This document shows, piece by piece, positions 52,695 to 60,563 of a stretch of DNA of 64,000 bases; positions within the stretch are counted from its first letter, which is position 1, and each line of letters opens with the position of its first letter. The DNA lies in assembly GCA_963812255.1 (NCBI GenBank), contig CAWEUM010000003.1:744001-808000 (forward strand), given 5' to 3'. This DNA is from DATJGR01 sp963812255 (lineage in GTDB: Bacteria > Pseudomonadota > Gammaproteobacteria > Pseudomonadales > Azotimanducaceae). Position numbers and translations under genes: made by a program. The notes below the pieces were generated by a model. The model did no database searches and was not told the origin of the DNA. It saw only the letters and a program-made list of their open reading frames with translations.

Positions 52695-54517
52695 GAGCGA
52701 GCGCCGTCCGCTGCGCCGGACGTGAGCGCGGCTGATTCGAGCGTTTCGGTATACATCCGTCGTGCCTGCGAGCGCGACGGCTTCCCCGACGACGTGCGTG
52801 GCAATGCATGAGAGTCGACCAGTTCGACGTGACAATCGATGCCGAACTCGCTCTTGATATGCGCATGTACCGTGTGCTGCAAGCGCGCGCGCGCTTCTTC
52901 ATCCAGCTCGCGACTTTGAACCAGCAACACGACGCGCTCACCGTCGTCATCGGAAATCGAAAACGCCATCGAGTCACCGGTCCGGACGGTCTCCTGGGAT
53001 TCCGCAACGTATTCGAGATCCTGCGGCCAGAAATTGCGTCCACCGACGATGATCATGTCCTTCTCACGACCGGTGACGAAGATGCGCCCATCCAGCAGAT
53101 AGCCCAAGTCACCGGTATCCAGCCAGCCGTCCGGTGTCAGCACCTCGGCAGTCGCTTCCGGCTCATGCAGATAACCCTGCATGACGCTCGCAGTGCGCAC
53201 CCATAGCGTACCGATCTCGCGCTCCGCCAGCAGTTCACCTTCGATGCCGCGCACCTGGACGTCGATGCCTGGCAACGGCGCGCCACAATCGACAAATGCG
53301 CGCACCGGAGCACCGTGACCATCGCCTTTCGTCACCGCGCGGGCGCGGCGATGTTTTACGCAATCGCTGCGATCGACATGGTCGACCGCAACACCGACGC
53401 CGCGCCGGGCGAAGCTGATCGCGAGGCCGACTTCGGCCATACCGTACGACGGCACGAATGCTTCCCCGGTAAAGCCGCTTCCGACCACGGCAGAGACAAA
53501 CGATGCCAGCGCCTCGGGCCGAATCATCTCCGCGCCGACACCCGCGACGCGCCATCGATGCAGGTCGAAGCGTGCGCCGTCACCATCGCGCAGCCGGCGC
53601 GCACACAGTTCGTATCCAAACGGCGGACCGAACGAAATCGTTGCCTGCGTTCGATCCATCAGCGTCAGCCACATTCGCGGCCGCATCGCAAACTCGCGGG
53701 TGCCGAGATACGCAACGGGTACTTGCCCGGCCACCGGCACCAGCATTTTTCCGACCAGGCCCATGTCGTGATAGAAGGGCAGCCATGAGAAGAACCGATC
53801 GTCGGGCCGCAAACCGAGACCGTCCGAAATAATCGCCGTCAGATTGCACATGACCGCGCGCTGGGTGATCACGGCACCACGCGCCACACGTGTACTGCCG
53901 GAGGTGTATTGCACGTAGGCGATCTCATCGATCGCCGAGCCAACCAGCGGAGCGTCGGTGGCCGCCTGGGCCGCGAGATCTTCGAGCCGAGCCGCCAACG
54001 CAAGTTCGAGTCCCTGTGTGGCGTCTCTCAGCAAGCCGACGAATTCGTCGGTCGCGAACGCGGCCCGGGCACCCGAATTTTCGATCAGAAATCGCAGCTG
54101 GCGCAGATATTGTTCGCGCCCACCCAGACTCACCGTGGCCGGAAGTGGCACGGGAACGAGGCCCGCGTACTGGCAGGCGAAGAACAGGATGACGAATTCG
54201 GCTCGCGTCTCGGCGACCAATGCAACACGGTCGCCGCGATTGACGTTTGCCAGCCCAAGCAGACGTCGAGCAGCGTGCATCGCTTGCGCACGCAACTCTC
54301 GATAGCTCAGCTCACGTACGACTTCGCCGCGACCGTTGAAGAACGTCATCGAATGACGGCTTCGGGCCGCGTGATCCAACGCTTCGTGCAGCGTCGAGAA
54401 GTCTCCTGGTCGCCAAACTGGGTCGTCTACTACGCTATTCGCATCCGTTTGAAAGGAAGCCCCGTTTACCACCAACACACACTCAAGCTTATTATGATAG
54501 AGTTTGCCAACACGCAA
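52691..54517 (-). CDS. fatty-acyl-AMP ligase / acyl-ACP synthetase
   Basis: A ~608-residue adenylate-forming enzyme. The core motifs are YTSGSTRVARGAVI (A3), SYGMAEVGL (A5), GWLDTGDLGYL (A7) and the catalytic Lys near the C-terminus in SSGKPSR. The long insertion-bearing architecture (QYTSGSTR, WLPFYHDMGLVGKML) is that of FAAL enzymes, which activate fatty acids as acyl-AMP for transfer to a carrier protein rather than to CoA. The start is uncertain: TTG 54517 is the outer limit, and GTG/TTG codons at 54478-54472 are alternatives. The epimerase follows with a CTGA overlap. It diverges from the GNAT gene. Confidence 0.85.
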   Translation of the reverse strand: MRVGKLYHNKLECVLVVNGASFQTDANSVVDDPVWRPGDFSTLHEALDHAARSRHSMTFFNGRGEVVRELSYRELRAQAMHAARRLLGLANVNRGDRVALVAETRAEFVILFFACQYAGLVPVPLPATVSLGGREQYLRQLRFLIENSGARAAFATDEFVGLLRDATQGLELALAARLEDLAAQAATDAPLVGSAIDEIAYVQYTSGSTRVARGAVITQRAVMCNLTAIISDGLGLRPDDRFFSWLPFYHDMGLVGKMLVPVAGQVPVAYLGTREFAMRPRMWLTLMDRTQATISFGPPFGYELCARRLRDGDGARFDLHRWRVAGVGAEMIRPEALASFVSAVVGSGFTGEAFVPSYGMAEVGLAISFARRGVGVAVDHVDRSDCVKHRRARAVTKGDGHGAPVRAFVDCGAPLPGIDVQVRGIEGELLAEREIGTLWVRTASVMQGYLHEPEATAEVLTPDGWLDTGDLGYLLDGRIFVTGREKDMIIVGGRNFWPQDLEYVAESQETVRTGDSMAFSISDDDGERVVLLVQSRELDEEARARLQHTVHAHIKSEFGIDCHVELVDSHALPRTSSGKPSRSQARRMYTETLESAALTSGAADGARS

Positions 54518-54642
54518 ACTAAGCCGCGCTAGCAGCTACTTACCCTGAGACCGCAACCTACTTGAGCTCTTTCCGCCTTATGACGGCTATTCTTCGTGCG
54601 GGCGCCATTATACCCATGCGACCTATCAGGTAAATCGAAACT

Positions 54643-55773
54643 TTGACGCCCGAAATCGTGCCCGCCATCACGAAGCAGCAACGCGAGACGTTCATCCGCG
54701 TGCCATTCGACGTGTACAGGGGTGATCCGAACTGGGTACCCCCCCTATTGTTCGACCGACGCGATCAAATCAGCCCAAAGCACCCGTTTTTCCGCCATGC
54801 GGACATGCAGGCCTTCATCGCCTATCGCGACGGCAACGCGGTCGGGCGAATCAGCGCACAGGTCGATCACCTGAACGCCGACCGCGGCCGGCCCGGGCTC
54901 GGCTATTTCGGCTCGCTGGATGCAATCGACGACAAAGCGGTCTTCACCGCACTATTCCGGGCTGCCGAAGGCTGGTTGCGAGAACGCAACATGACCCAGT
55001 CTCAGGGTCCGATGAACCTCAATATCAACCAAGAGGTCGGCCTGCTCGTAGACGGCTTCGATACGCCCCCCTATTTCATGATGGGCCACTCGCTGCCCCA
55101 CACCGGACGGCGCGTCGAAGAGGCCGGCTATCACCCCGTCAAAGATCTGCTGGCATACGAGATGGATCCGAACTTCAAGATCCCCGCGATCATGAGCGCG
55201 GTCGAGCGACGTCTGCAGGGGCGCATGGTAATCCGGCCGATCGACCGCAAAAACCGCGACACCGATCTCAAAGCGATGTGCAGCATCTTCAACGATGCAT
55301 GGGAGAACAACTGGGGGTTCGTTCCGTTCACCGATGACGAATTTCTGACGATCGGCCACGAGATGCTGCTGATCATCAACGATGATTTCATTCAGATTGC
55401 CGAAGTCGACGGCGAACCTGCTGCGTTCATCGTGATGCTGCCGAACGTCAACGAGGCGATCGCCGATCTGAACGGACGTTTGTTGCCGCTGGGCTGGTTG
55501 AAGCTTCTGTGGCGATTGAAGGTCCGCTACCCGCACAGCGCTCGGGTGCCGTTGATGGGCGTCAGGCAGAAATTTCAACGTACCCGGCTCGGGCCGGGGC
55601 TGGCATTCGCGGTGATCCATGCGGTGCGCAACGCATCCGTCGCTCGAGGAATCGACAAGGTCGAGATGAGTTGGATCCTGGAAACCAACGCCGGCATGCG
55701 CAACATCATCGAGACCATCGGCGGGCGCGTATCCAAGCGCTATCGTATGTACGAAAAAACCCTGGTCCCCTGA
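54643..55773 (+). CDS. GNAT-family acyltransferase resembling bacterial ceramide synthase
   Basis: A 376-residue protein of the YghO-like GNAT group. The N-terminus (RVPFDVYRGDPNWVPPLLFD) and the middle (QSQGPMNLNINQEVGLLVDGFD, PPYFMMGHSLPHTGRRVEE, DLLAYEMD) are family hallmarks. A GNAT core follows near the C-terminus (FIQIAEVDGEPAAFIVMLPN, ETNAGMRNIIETIGG). Caulobacter bCerS, which N-acylates 3-ketosphinganine, belongs to this group. The neighbours (acyl-AMP ligase, epimerase, phosphopantetheinyl transferase, lipid kinase) support a ceramide role. Not a proof: YghO-like proteins occur outside sphingolipid clusters. Confidence 0.6.
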   Translation: MTPEIVPAITKQQRETFIRVPFDVYRGDPNWVPPLLFDRRDQISPKHPFFRHADMQAFIAYRDGNAVGRISAQVDHLNADRGRPGLGYFGSLDAIDDKAVFTALFRAAEGWLRERNMTQSQGPMNLNINQEVGLLVDGFDTPPYFMMGHSLPHTGRRVEEAGYHPVKDLLAYEMDPNFKIPAIMSAVERRLQGRMVIRPIDRKNRDTDLKAMCSIFNDAWENNWGFVPFTDDEFLTIGHEMLLIINDDFIQIAEVDGEPAAFIVMLPNVNEAIADLNGRLLPLGWLKLLWRLKVRYPHSARVPLMGVRQKFQRTRLGPGLAFAVIHAVRNASVARGIDKVEMSWILETNAGMRNIIETIGGRVSKRYRMYEKTLVP

Positions 55774-55778
55774 ACAGT

Positions 55779-56585
55779 GTGAAGCCCGCTCAGACGTTTA
55801 CCGCAGTTGTGCTCGCCGGCGAGCGCGCCTCTCCCGCCGCCGATCCACTGGCGAGCGCCGCCGGCGTCGCGAGCAAAGTTCTGGCGCCGATTGCCGGCAT
55901 CCCGGTCATCGAACGCGTGCTGGATTCCATCGAACGCTGCGATCGCATCGATCGGCGAATGCTCGTTGGCCCGAGCGCCGCGACGTTGGCGGCTGAACCC
56001 CGATTGGGCGCGCGCATCGACTCCGGCAACTGGACCTGGATCGCGCCGACCGAAAGCCCCGCCGCGAGTGCCAGCGCCGCGCTCGACGCGATCGGAACCG
56101 ACGGCCACATCGTCCTGACCACTGCCGATCATGCATTCATCACGCCGGAAATCCTCGATCATTTCTGCGCTGCCGCGCTCGCAACGGACGCCGATTTCGC
56201 TGTCGGCTTTGCGCGCCGAGCTGACGTGCTGGCGACATTCCCGCGCACCCGCAGAACCGGTTGGCGCTTCAGCGACGACACGTACTGCGGTTGCAACCTG
56301 TTCGCGGTGCTGCGGCCGGCCGGTCATTCGGTAACCGTGTTCTGGCGCCACGTCGAAAAGCAACGCAAGCGTCCGTGGCGAATTATGCGGATGCTCGGAA
56401 CCGGACTGTTCCTGCGGTACCTGGCACATCGACTCTCGCTGACCGACGCACTCGGTGAGTTGAGTCGGCGTACCGAATGCCGTATTGCCCCGGTGATGGT
56501 GCCGCAACCGGAAGCGGCGGTGGACGTCGATTCGATCGACGACTGGCGCCTCGTCAACGAGACGTGGGCGCGGTTGCGCGGCTGA
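55779..56585 (+). CDS. MobA-like nucleotidyltransferase
   Basis: A ~268-residue NTP-transferase. The N-terminal nucleotide-binding motif is AVVLAGERASPAADPLA, the Lys that contacts the phosphates is in ASKVLAPIAG, and the metal Asp lies in VLTTADHAFITPE. Relatives add NMP to sugar- or polyol-phosphates. In this setting it may activate a lipid head group precursor (inference). GTG 55779 lies 5 nt after the GNAT stop. The 3' end overlaps the convergent metallophosphoesterase by 32 bp. Confidence 0.75.
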   Translation: MKPAQTFTAVVLAGERASPAADPLASAAGVASKVLAPIAGIPVIERVLDSIERCDRIDRRMLVGPSAATLAAEPRLGARIDSGNWTWIAPTESPAASASAALDAIGTDGHIVLTTADHAFITPEILDHFCAAALATDADFAVGFARRADVLATFPRTRRTGWRFSDDTYCGCNLFAVLRPAGHSVTVFWRHVEKQRKRPWRIMRMLGTGLFLRYLAHRLSLTDALGELSRRTECRIAPVMVPQPEAAVDVDSIDDWRLVNETWARLRG

Positions 56586-57474
56586 CATCCGCGCCCCATG
56601 TCAGCGTCTCGCGCGCGGTCGTCGAGAATCCGTTAACACAGCTACGGCGCGCTTCTACATCCAGCTGCCAATGTCCTGCCGCACCCGAAATGGAATACCG
56701 ATTCCAACCCGCGCGGCCTGGTTCGCTATGTGACGCCGAGGGCACGGCCACGACCAGCATCGGCCCGTCGCGCCCGGTCAGACGATCGATCCGGTCTGTG
56801 TGACCGTGGCCGTGAATCACCAATTCGGCACCGTGCGCGATCAGCGTATCGGTGAGTGCCGCCGCGTCGCTCAGCCGCTTCCGGCGCGAGTGCCCGTCCA
56901 ACAGCGGCGAGTGATGTATCAGCACGACTCGAAACAGCTTTGCGACGCGTGCGCCAGCCAGATGCTGCGCAAGACGCGCGCGCTGCGTGTCGCCGATGCG
57001 GCCCGATGCCAGGAACGGCGCTGTAGGCACCGCAGTATCGATCCCGATCAACGCAACCGGGCCGCGACGGCGCAGAAACGGAAAGCCGGTCGAACCGTCG
57101 TCGCCCCGAAAATACTCTCGCCAAAGTCCCACCGTCCGGTCGAATTCGGCGGCGACGTAGCGGTCGTGATTGCCAGGAACCAGCGAAATGCGATCGCTCG
57201 GGCCCAATTCACGCAACCACGCCAACGCGGCTTCGCATTCCGCCGGTAGGCCAACGTGAGTCAGATCACCGGTCACCGCCAGATGGTCCGGTGCGAACCC
57301 GCGCATGTCGGCAACCACCGCCGCCAGCGGCTCCATGCGGTGTATGCGCCGCCGGCGACGCCGCCACGACAGATAACCAAGAATTCGCTTGTTCAGCAGG
57401 TCGCTCGAACGCACGCCGACCAGCGACGTGAGGTGCGGGTCCGACAGGTGCGCCAGCGTGAAGGCGCGCGGCAT
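56554..57474 (-). CDS. calcineurin-like metallophosphoesterase
   Basis: A 306-residue phosphoesterase. The metal-binding motifs are DPH (LAHLSDPHL), GD (AVTGDLTH), GNHD (VPGNHDRY) and the late histidines (IHHSP, IHGHGHTDR). The fold hydrolyses phosphomonoesters or diesters; CpdA (cAMP) and lipid-phosphate phosphatases are relatives. It lies between two lipid-head-group-type genes, so a phospholipid or phosphoceramide substrate is possible. ATG 57474 lacks a ribosome site, and an ATG at 57528 is in frame. It is divergent from the kinase gene. Confidence 0.82.
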   Translation of the reverse strand: MPRAFTLAHLSDPHLTSLVGVRSSDLLNKRILGYLSWRRRRRRIHRMEPLAAVVADMRGFAPDHLAVTGDLTHVGLPAECEAALAWLRELGPSDRISLVPGNHDRYVAAEFDRTVGLWREYFRGDDGSTGFPFLRRRGPVALIGIDTAVPTAPFLASGRIGDTQRARLAQHLAGARVAKLFRVVLIHHSPLLDGHSRRKRLSDAAALTDTLIAHGAELVIHGHGHTDRIDRLTGRDGPMLVVAVPSASHSEPGRAGWNRYSISGAAGHWQLDVEARRSCVNGFSTTARETLTWGADVSRATAPTSR

Positions 57475-57586
57475 ATCGGTCGGAGGCGTAGACGCAATGG
57501 TCAATCCGGTTCTCTGCTTTCGTATCATGCGGTTGCAAGGGCGGGTTGCTACCATAGCCCGCTTCGTCGTCGCGAGCTGAGTCCCT

Positions 57587-58561
57587 TTGCGGTCCGCCAT
57601 CCTCACGAATCCCCATTCGAACCGCAATCGGCGCCACCTGCCGCGGCTACGCATGCAACTCGCCAAACACCCGGACATCCGCCACATCGAGACGGCAGCG
57701 CTCGACGACCTTCCAGCAGCGGCGGAATCCCTGCTTGCCGACGGCGTCGAACTGCTCGGCATCAATGGCGGTGACGGCACCGTGCACTTGACCTTGACCG
57801 CACTGCTGCGCGCGGCCGACGGCGGATCGCTGCCCGCGCTTGGCTTACTGCCCGGTGGCACCACGAGCATGAGCGCGCGCGGCGTCAACGGCGGCTCGGT
57901 ACCGTTCGATCGCGCCCTCGACAGGCTGCTCGGCGCGATGGAGCTGAGTGCGCTGACCGAAAACGGCGTCGCCGAGCCGCGACATCTGTTGAAGGTGCAC
58001 GCGGTCGGCGCCGATGCGCAACTCGGCTTGTGTCTCGGAATGGGTGCAATCGTGCGCGGCATCGAATATTGCCACGAGCGGATCTATAACCTCGGCCTGC
58101 GCGACGAATGGGCCGCGGGCGTTGCGTTGCTGCGAGCCGGCTGGGGCATCGCGCGACGCGAACCGGTGTTCGCCGACGGTGTGCCACTCGATCTGGATAT
58201 CGACGGCGAGCACCACAGCTCTCGCGCGTCGATCTTTCTGATCACTGCGCTGAGCGAACTGCTCCTCGGCATTCGCCCGTTCTGGGGCAGTGGGACGGCG
58301 CCGCTACGCATCACCCTGGTGCGTGAACACACCAAGCGCTTTCTGCGCAACTTTCCGGATCTGCTGCGTGGCCGCCCGGAACCGCACCTGACGCAGGCCA
58401 ATGGCTATCTCAGCCGACGCGGCAAGCACATCGACATTCGGGGTGAAGGTCCGTACACGATCGACGGCGAGATCTACCACGCGCGAACGGGCGAGATCCG
58501 CGTCGACGCATATGGTCCGGTCACGATCGTGCCGCTCGGCAAAGGCGGCCACGGCGTGTGA
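57587..58561 (+). CDS. DAGK/ceramide-kinase-like lipid kinase
   Basis: A 324-residue lipid kinase of the diacylglycerol-kinase catalytic family. The ATP-binding GGDGT lies at 61-65 (INGGDGTVHLTL). A second glycine/threonine loop, LPGGTTSMSARG, and the typical late acidic region (GEIYHARTGEIRVDAYGPV) follow. A DAGK-family enzyme of this type (CpgB) phosphorylates ceramide in Caulobacter. TTG 57587 is the only canonical start, since a TGA lies 6 nt upstream in frame. It starts an operon of four genes overlapping by 4 nt each. Confidence 0.8.
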   Translation: MRSAILTNPHSNRNRRHLPRLRMQLAKHPDIRHIETAALDDLPAAAESLLADGVELLGINGGDGTVHLTLTALLRAADGGSLPALGLLPGGTTSMSARGVNGGSVPFDRALDRLLGAMELSALTENGVAEPRHLLKVHAVGADAQLGLCLGMGAIVRGIEYCHERIYNLGLRDEWAAGVALLRAGWGIARREPVFADGVPLDLDIDGEHHSSRASIFLITALSELLLGIRPFWGSGTAPLRITLVREHTKRFLRNFPDLLRGRPEPHLTQANGYLSRRGKHIDIRGEGPYTIDGEIYHARTGEIRVDAYGPVTIVPLGKGGHGV

Positions 58562-59487
58562 ACGCGATACCGGCTGGCCTGATCGATGTGGTTACGGCAG
58601 AAGCGGATCGCGACTTGCCGTTCGCGGTACCCGCCTTCGTCGCCGCGGCGACCGCCAGGTTCGGTGCGTCCGTCGCGGCAATTCTGTTTTACGGCTCATG
58701 TCGGCGTCTCGATCAACCCGACGGGCTCTATGACCTGTACGCCGTCCTCGACGACTACCGGGCGCTGCCACGCGTCGAAGCCGTGCTCGCCGCAGTGCTG
58801 CCACCCAACGTCTATTACCTCGAGATCCACACCGAGACCGGCACACGCCGCGCGAAATGCACCGTCATTTCGCGCGCCGATTTCGCCCGCGGCGTCTGCG
58901 ACTGGTTCCATTCTTATCTGTGGGGCCGCTTCTGCCAGCCGGTATCGCTGGCCTACGCGCGCGATGCGGCGGTCCGCGCGCAGGTGCTCACGTGTCTGGG
59001 CGCCGCTGTGAAGACATTCATCGGCAAGGTGCTGTGCCTGCAGGTCACCGAATTCGACGCGCGCGCGCTGTGGATCGACGGGCTGCGCACGAGTTATGCG
59101 ACCGAACTGCGCAGCGAGGGGCCTGATCGCGCCGCCGAACTGGTTTCGGCGCACGCCGAGTTTTACGACGCGGTCACACTGGCCGCCGCCCCGGCGGCCG
59201 CAATGATCGCGACCGCGCCAGGTCGTTGGCGCGCAACGCTCACGCCGCGAACACGTCGACGTGGAACATATGCATGGAGGATTCGTCGGGTCACTGGAAA
59301 ATTCCTGGCACTCGCGCGAATCCTGAAAGCCTGGATTACATTCGATGGCGGATTCGACTACATCATCTGGAAGCTCGAGCGCCACTCCGGAACCCGCATC
59401 GAGGTACCCGAACGGGTGCGTCGCAATCCCGTTTTGCATATGTGGGGATTCTTCTGGCGCCTTTACCGTGCCGGAGTTTTTCGTTGA
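58558..59487 (+). CDS. nucleotidyltransferase-like protein, unrecognised family
   Basis: A 309-residue soluble protein of unknown identity. YGS at 45-47 (ILFYGSCRRL) followed by GLYDLYAVLDDY resembles the GS...DxD metal/nucleotide site of the pol-beta nucleotidyltransferase fold, including Tam41-type CDP-diacylglycerol synthases. The C-terminal half is basic and contains DGGFDYIIWKLERHSG. GTG 58558 overlaps the kinase stop (GTGA), so the two products are made together and probably act in sequence: the kinase makes a phospholipid and this protein may activate it with a nucleotide (inference). Confidence 0.6.
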   Translation: MNAIPAGLIDVVTAEADRDLPFAVPAFVAAATARFGASVAAILFYGSCRRLDQPDGLYDLYAVLDDYRALPRVEAVLAAVLPPNVYYLEIHTETGTRRAKCTVISRADFARGVCDWFHSYLWGRFCQPVSLAYARDAAVRAQVLTCLGAAVKTFIGKVLCLQVTEFDARALWIDGLRTSYATELRSEGPDRAAELVSAHAEFYDAVTLAAAPAAAMIATAPGRWRATLTPRTRRRGTYAWRIRRVTGKFLALARILKAWITFDGGFDYIIWKLERHSGTRIEVPERVRRNPVLHMWGFFWRLYRAGVFR

Positions 59488-60563
59488 CCCAATCGGCGGC
59501 CGCACCGCGCATCTGGGTCGTCGTCGGCGACAAAGCCGGTGATAACGCCCAGGTCGACGCCGTCGTCGAACAACTGCCGTGGCGCGTCGAATATCGTCGT
59601 CTGCTGTTCAAAAAACCGTTCAAGACGGGGAAGCCTCCGTTCTTCGCGTCGCTGTATCACGTCGATGCGGCGCATTCGGACCCGCTAACACCACCATGGC
59701 CGGATTTCGTCATCACGATCGGCCGGCGTCCGGCGATGGCGGCGCTGTGGATCCGTCGGCAATCCGGCGATCGTACCGGCATCGTTCTGTTCGGCCGGCC
59801 GAAACGGCACCCACGACATTTCTCGTTGATCGTCGTATCCGGGCAGTTCCAACTGCCCGATGGGGCCAACATCGTCCGCGTGTCGCTGCCGCTGATGCGC
59901 ATCGACCGGCAACGCCTGGCGCGCGAAGCCGCACATTGGCAACCACATTTCGAGCAGCGCGCCCACCCGCTGATCGCGGTCCTGGTGGGGGGGGCGACCC
60001 GGCCTTTCGTTTTCGACGCCGATTCGGCACGCGAGCTGATCGCGCTCGCGCGCGGCTACTGCGGCACAACGGGTTCGTTGTACGTCACCACCAGCCGTCG
60101 TACGCCTGCGGCGGCGGTCGGTGCAATACGTGCCAGCCTCGGCGAGCGCGACACCTTGTTCGAATGGCGTGCCGAGGCAACTCAGAACCCGTATTTCGGA
60201 TTGCTCGCCCACGCCGACGGCTTCGTCGTCACCGGCGACAGCATGTCGATGATTACGGAGGTCGCGCGGCTGAACCGGCCGCTGGCGATCTACCCGCTGC
60301 GCCGATCGAAGTTCGCGACCACCGCCAGCGCATTGTTGCCGCGCTGGCTTGCCGGGGCCGGCGATACGCTCAAATATCGGTTGCTGCCGCGAATCGGATT
60401 TACAGCGTTTCCGCGAGATCTCACACAAATCCATCGCCAGTTGATCGACGCCGGATTCGCTGTGGCTGCCGGCACGCCGATGCAGGAGCGCAGTGGCGCT
60501 GCATCCGACGAACTCGACCGGGTCGTTGCGGCCGTCGTTCGAACCGTGTCGCGCAGCGCGTGA
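59484..60563 (+). CDS. ELM1/GtrOC1-family protein, putative glycosyltransferase
   Basis: A 359-residue cytosolic protein of the ELM1-like family (PF06258). The start IWVVVGDKAGDNAQV matches the characteristic GDKAGDN of this family. Further motifs are PDFVITIGRRPA, VLVGGATRPFVF and FVVTGDSMSMITE, which look like a GT-B type glycosyltransferase core. TTG 59484 overlaps the upstream stop (TTGA), and GGAG lies 7 nt before it. It may add a sugar to a lipid head group; the function of bacterial ELM1 proteins is not established. Confidence 0.82.
   Translation: MTQSAAAPRIWVVVGDKAGDNAQVDAVVEQLPWRVEYRRLLFKKPFKTGKPPFFASLYHVDAAHSDPLTPPWPDFVITIGRRPAMAALWIRRQSGDRTGIVLFGRPKRHPRHFSLIVVSGQFQLPDGANIVRVSLPLMRIDRQRLAREAAHWQPHFEQRAHPLIAVLVGGATRPFVFDADSARELIALARGYCGTTGSLYVTTSRRTPAAAVGAIRASLGERDTLFEWRAEATQNPYFGLLAHADGFVVTGDSMSMITEVARLNRPLAIYPLRRSKFATTASALLPRWLAGAGDTLKYRLLPRIGFTAFPRDLTQIHRQLIDAGFAVAAGTPMQERSGAASDELDRVVAAVVRTVSRSA

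Noticed and set aside
57475..58062. A 196-codon upstream extension of the metallophosphoesterase
   Set aside because: It lies antisense to the lipid kinase, is rich in Ser, Pro and Arg, and the conserved fold starts at LAHLSDPH after ATG 57474.
59579..60559. A 327-codon open extension before the OafA acyltransferase
   Set aside because: It is the shadow of the ELM1-like gene in another frame: arginine- and alanine-rich, no fold motifs, and the true protein begins at GTG 60560 with YRRDIDGLRA.
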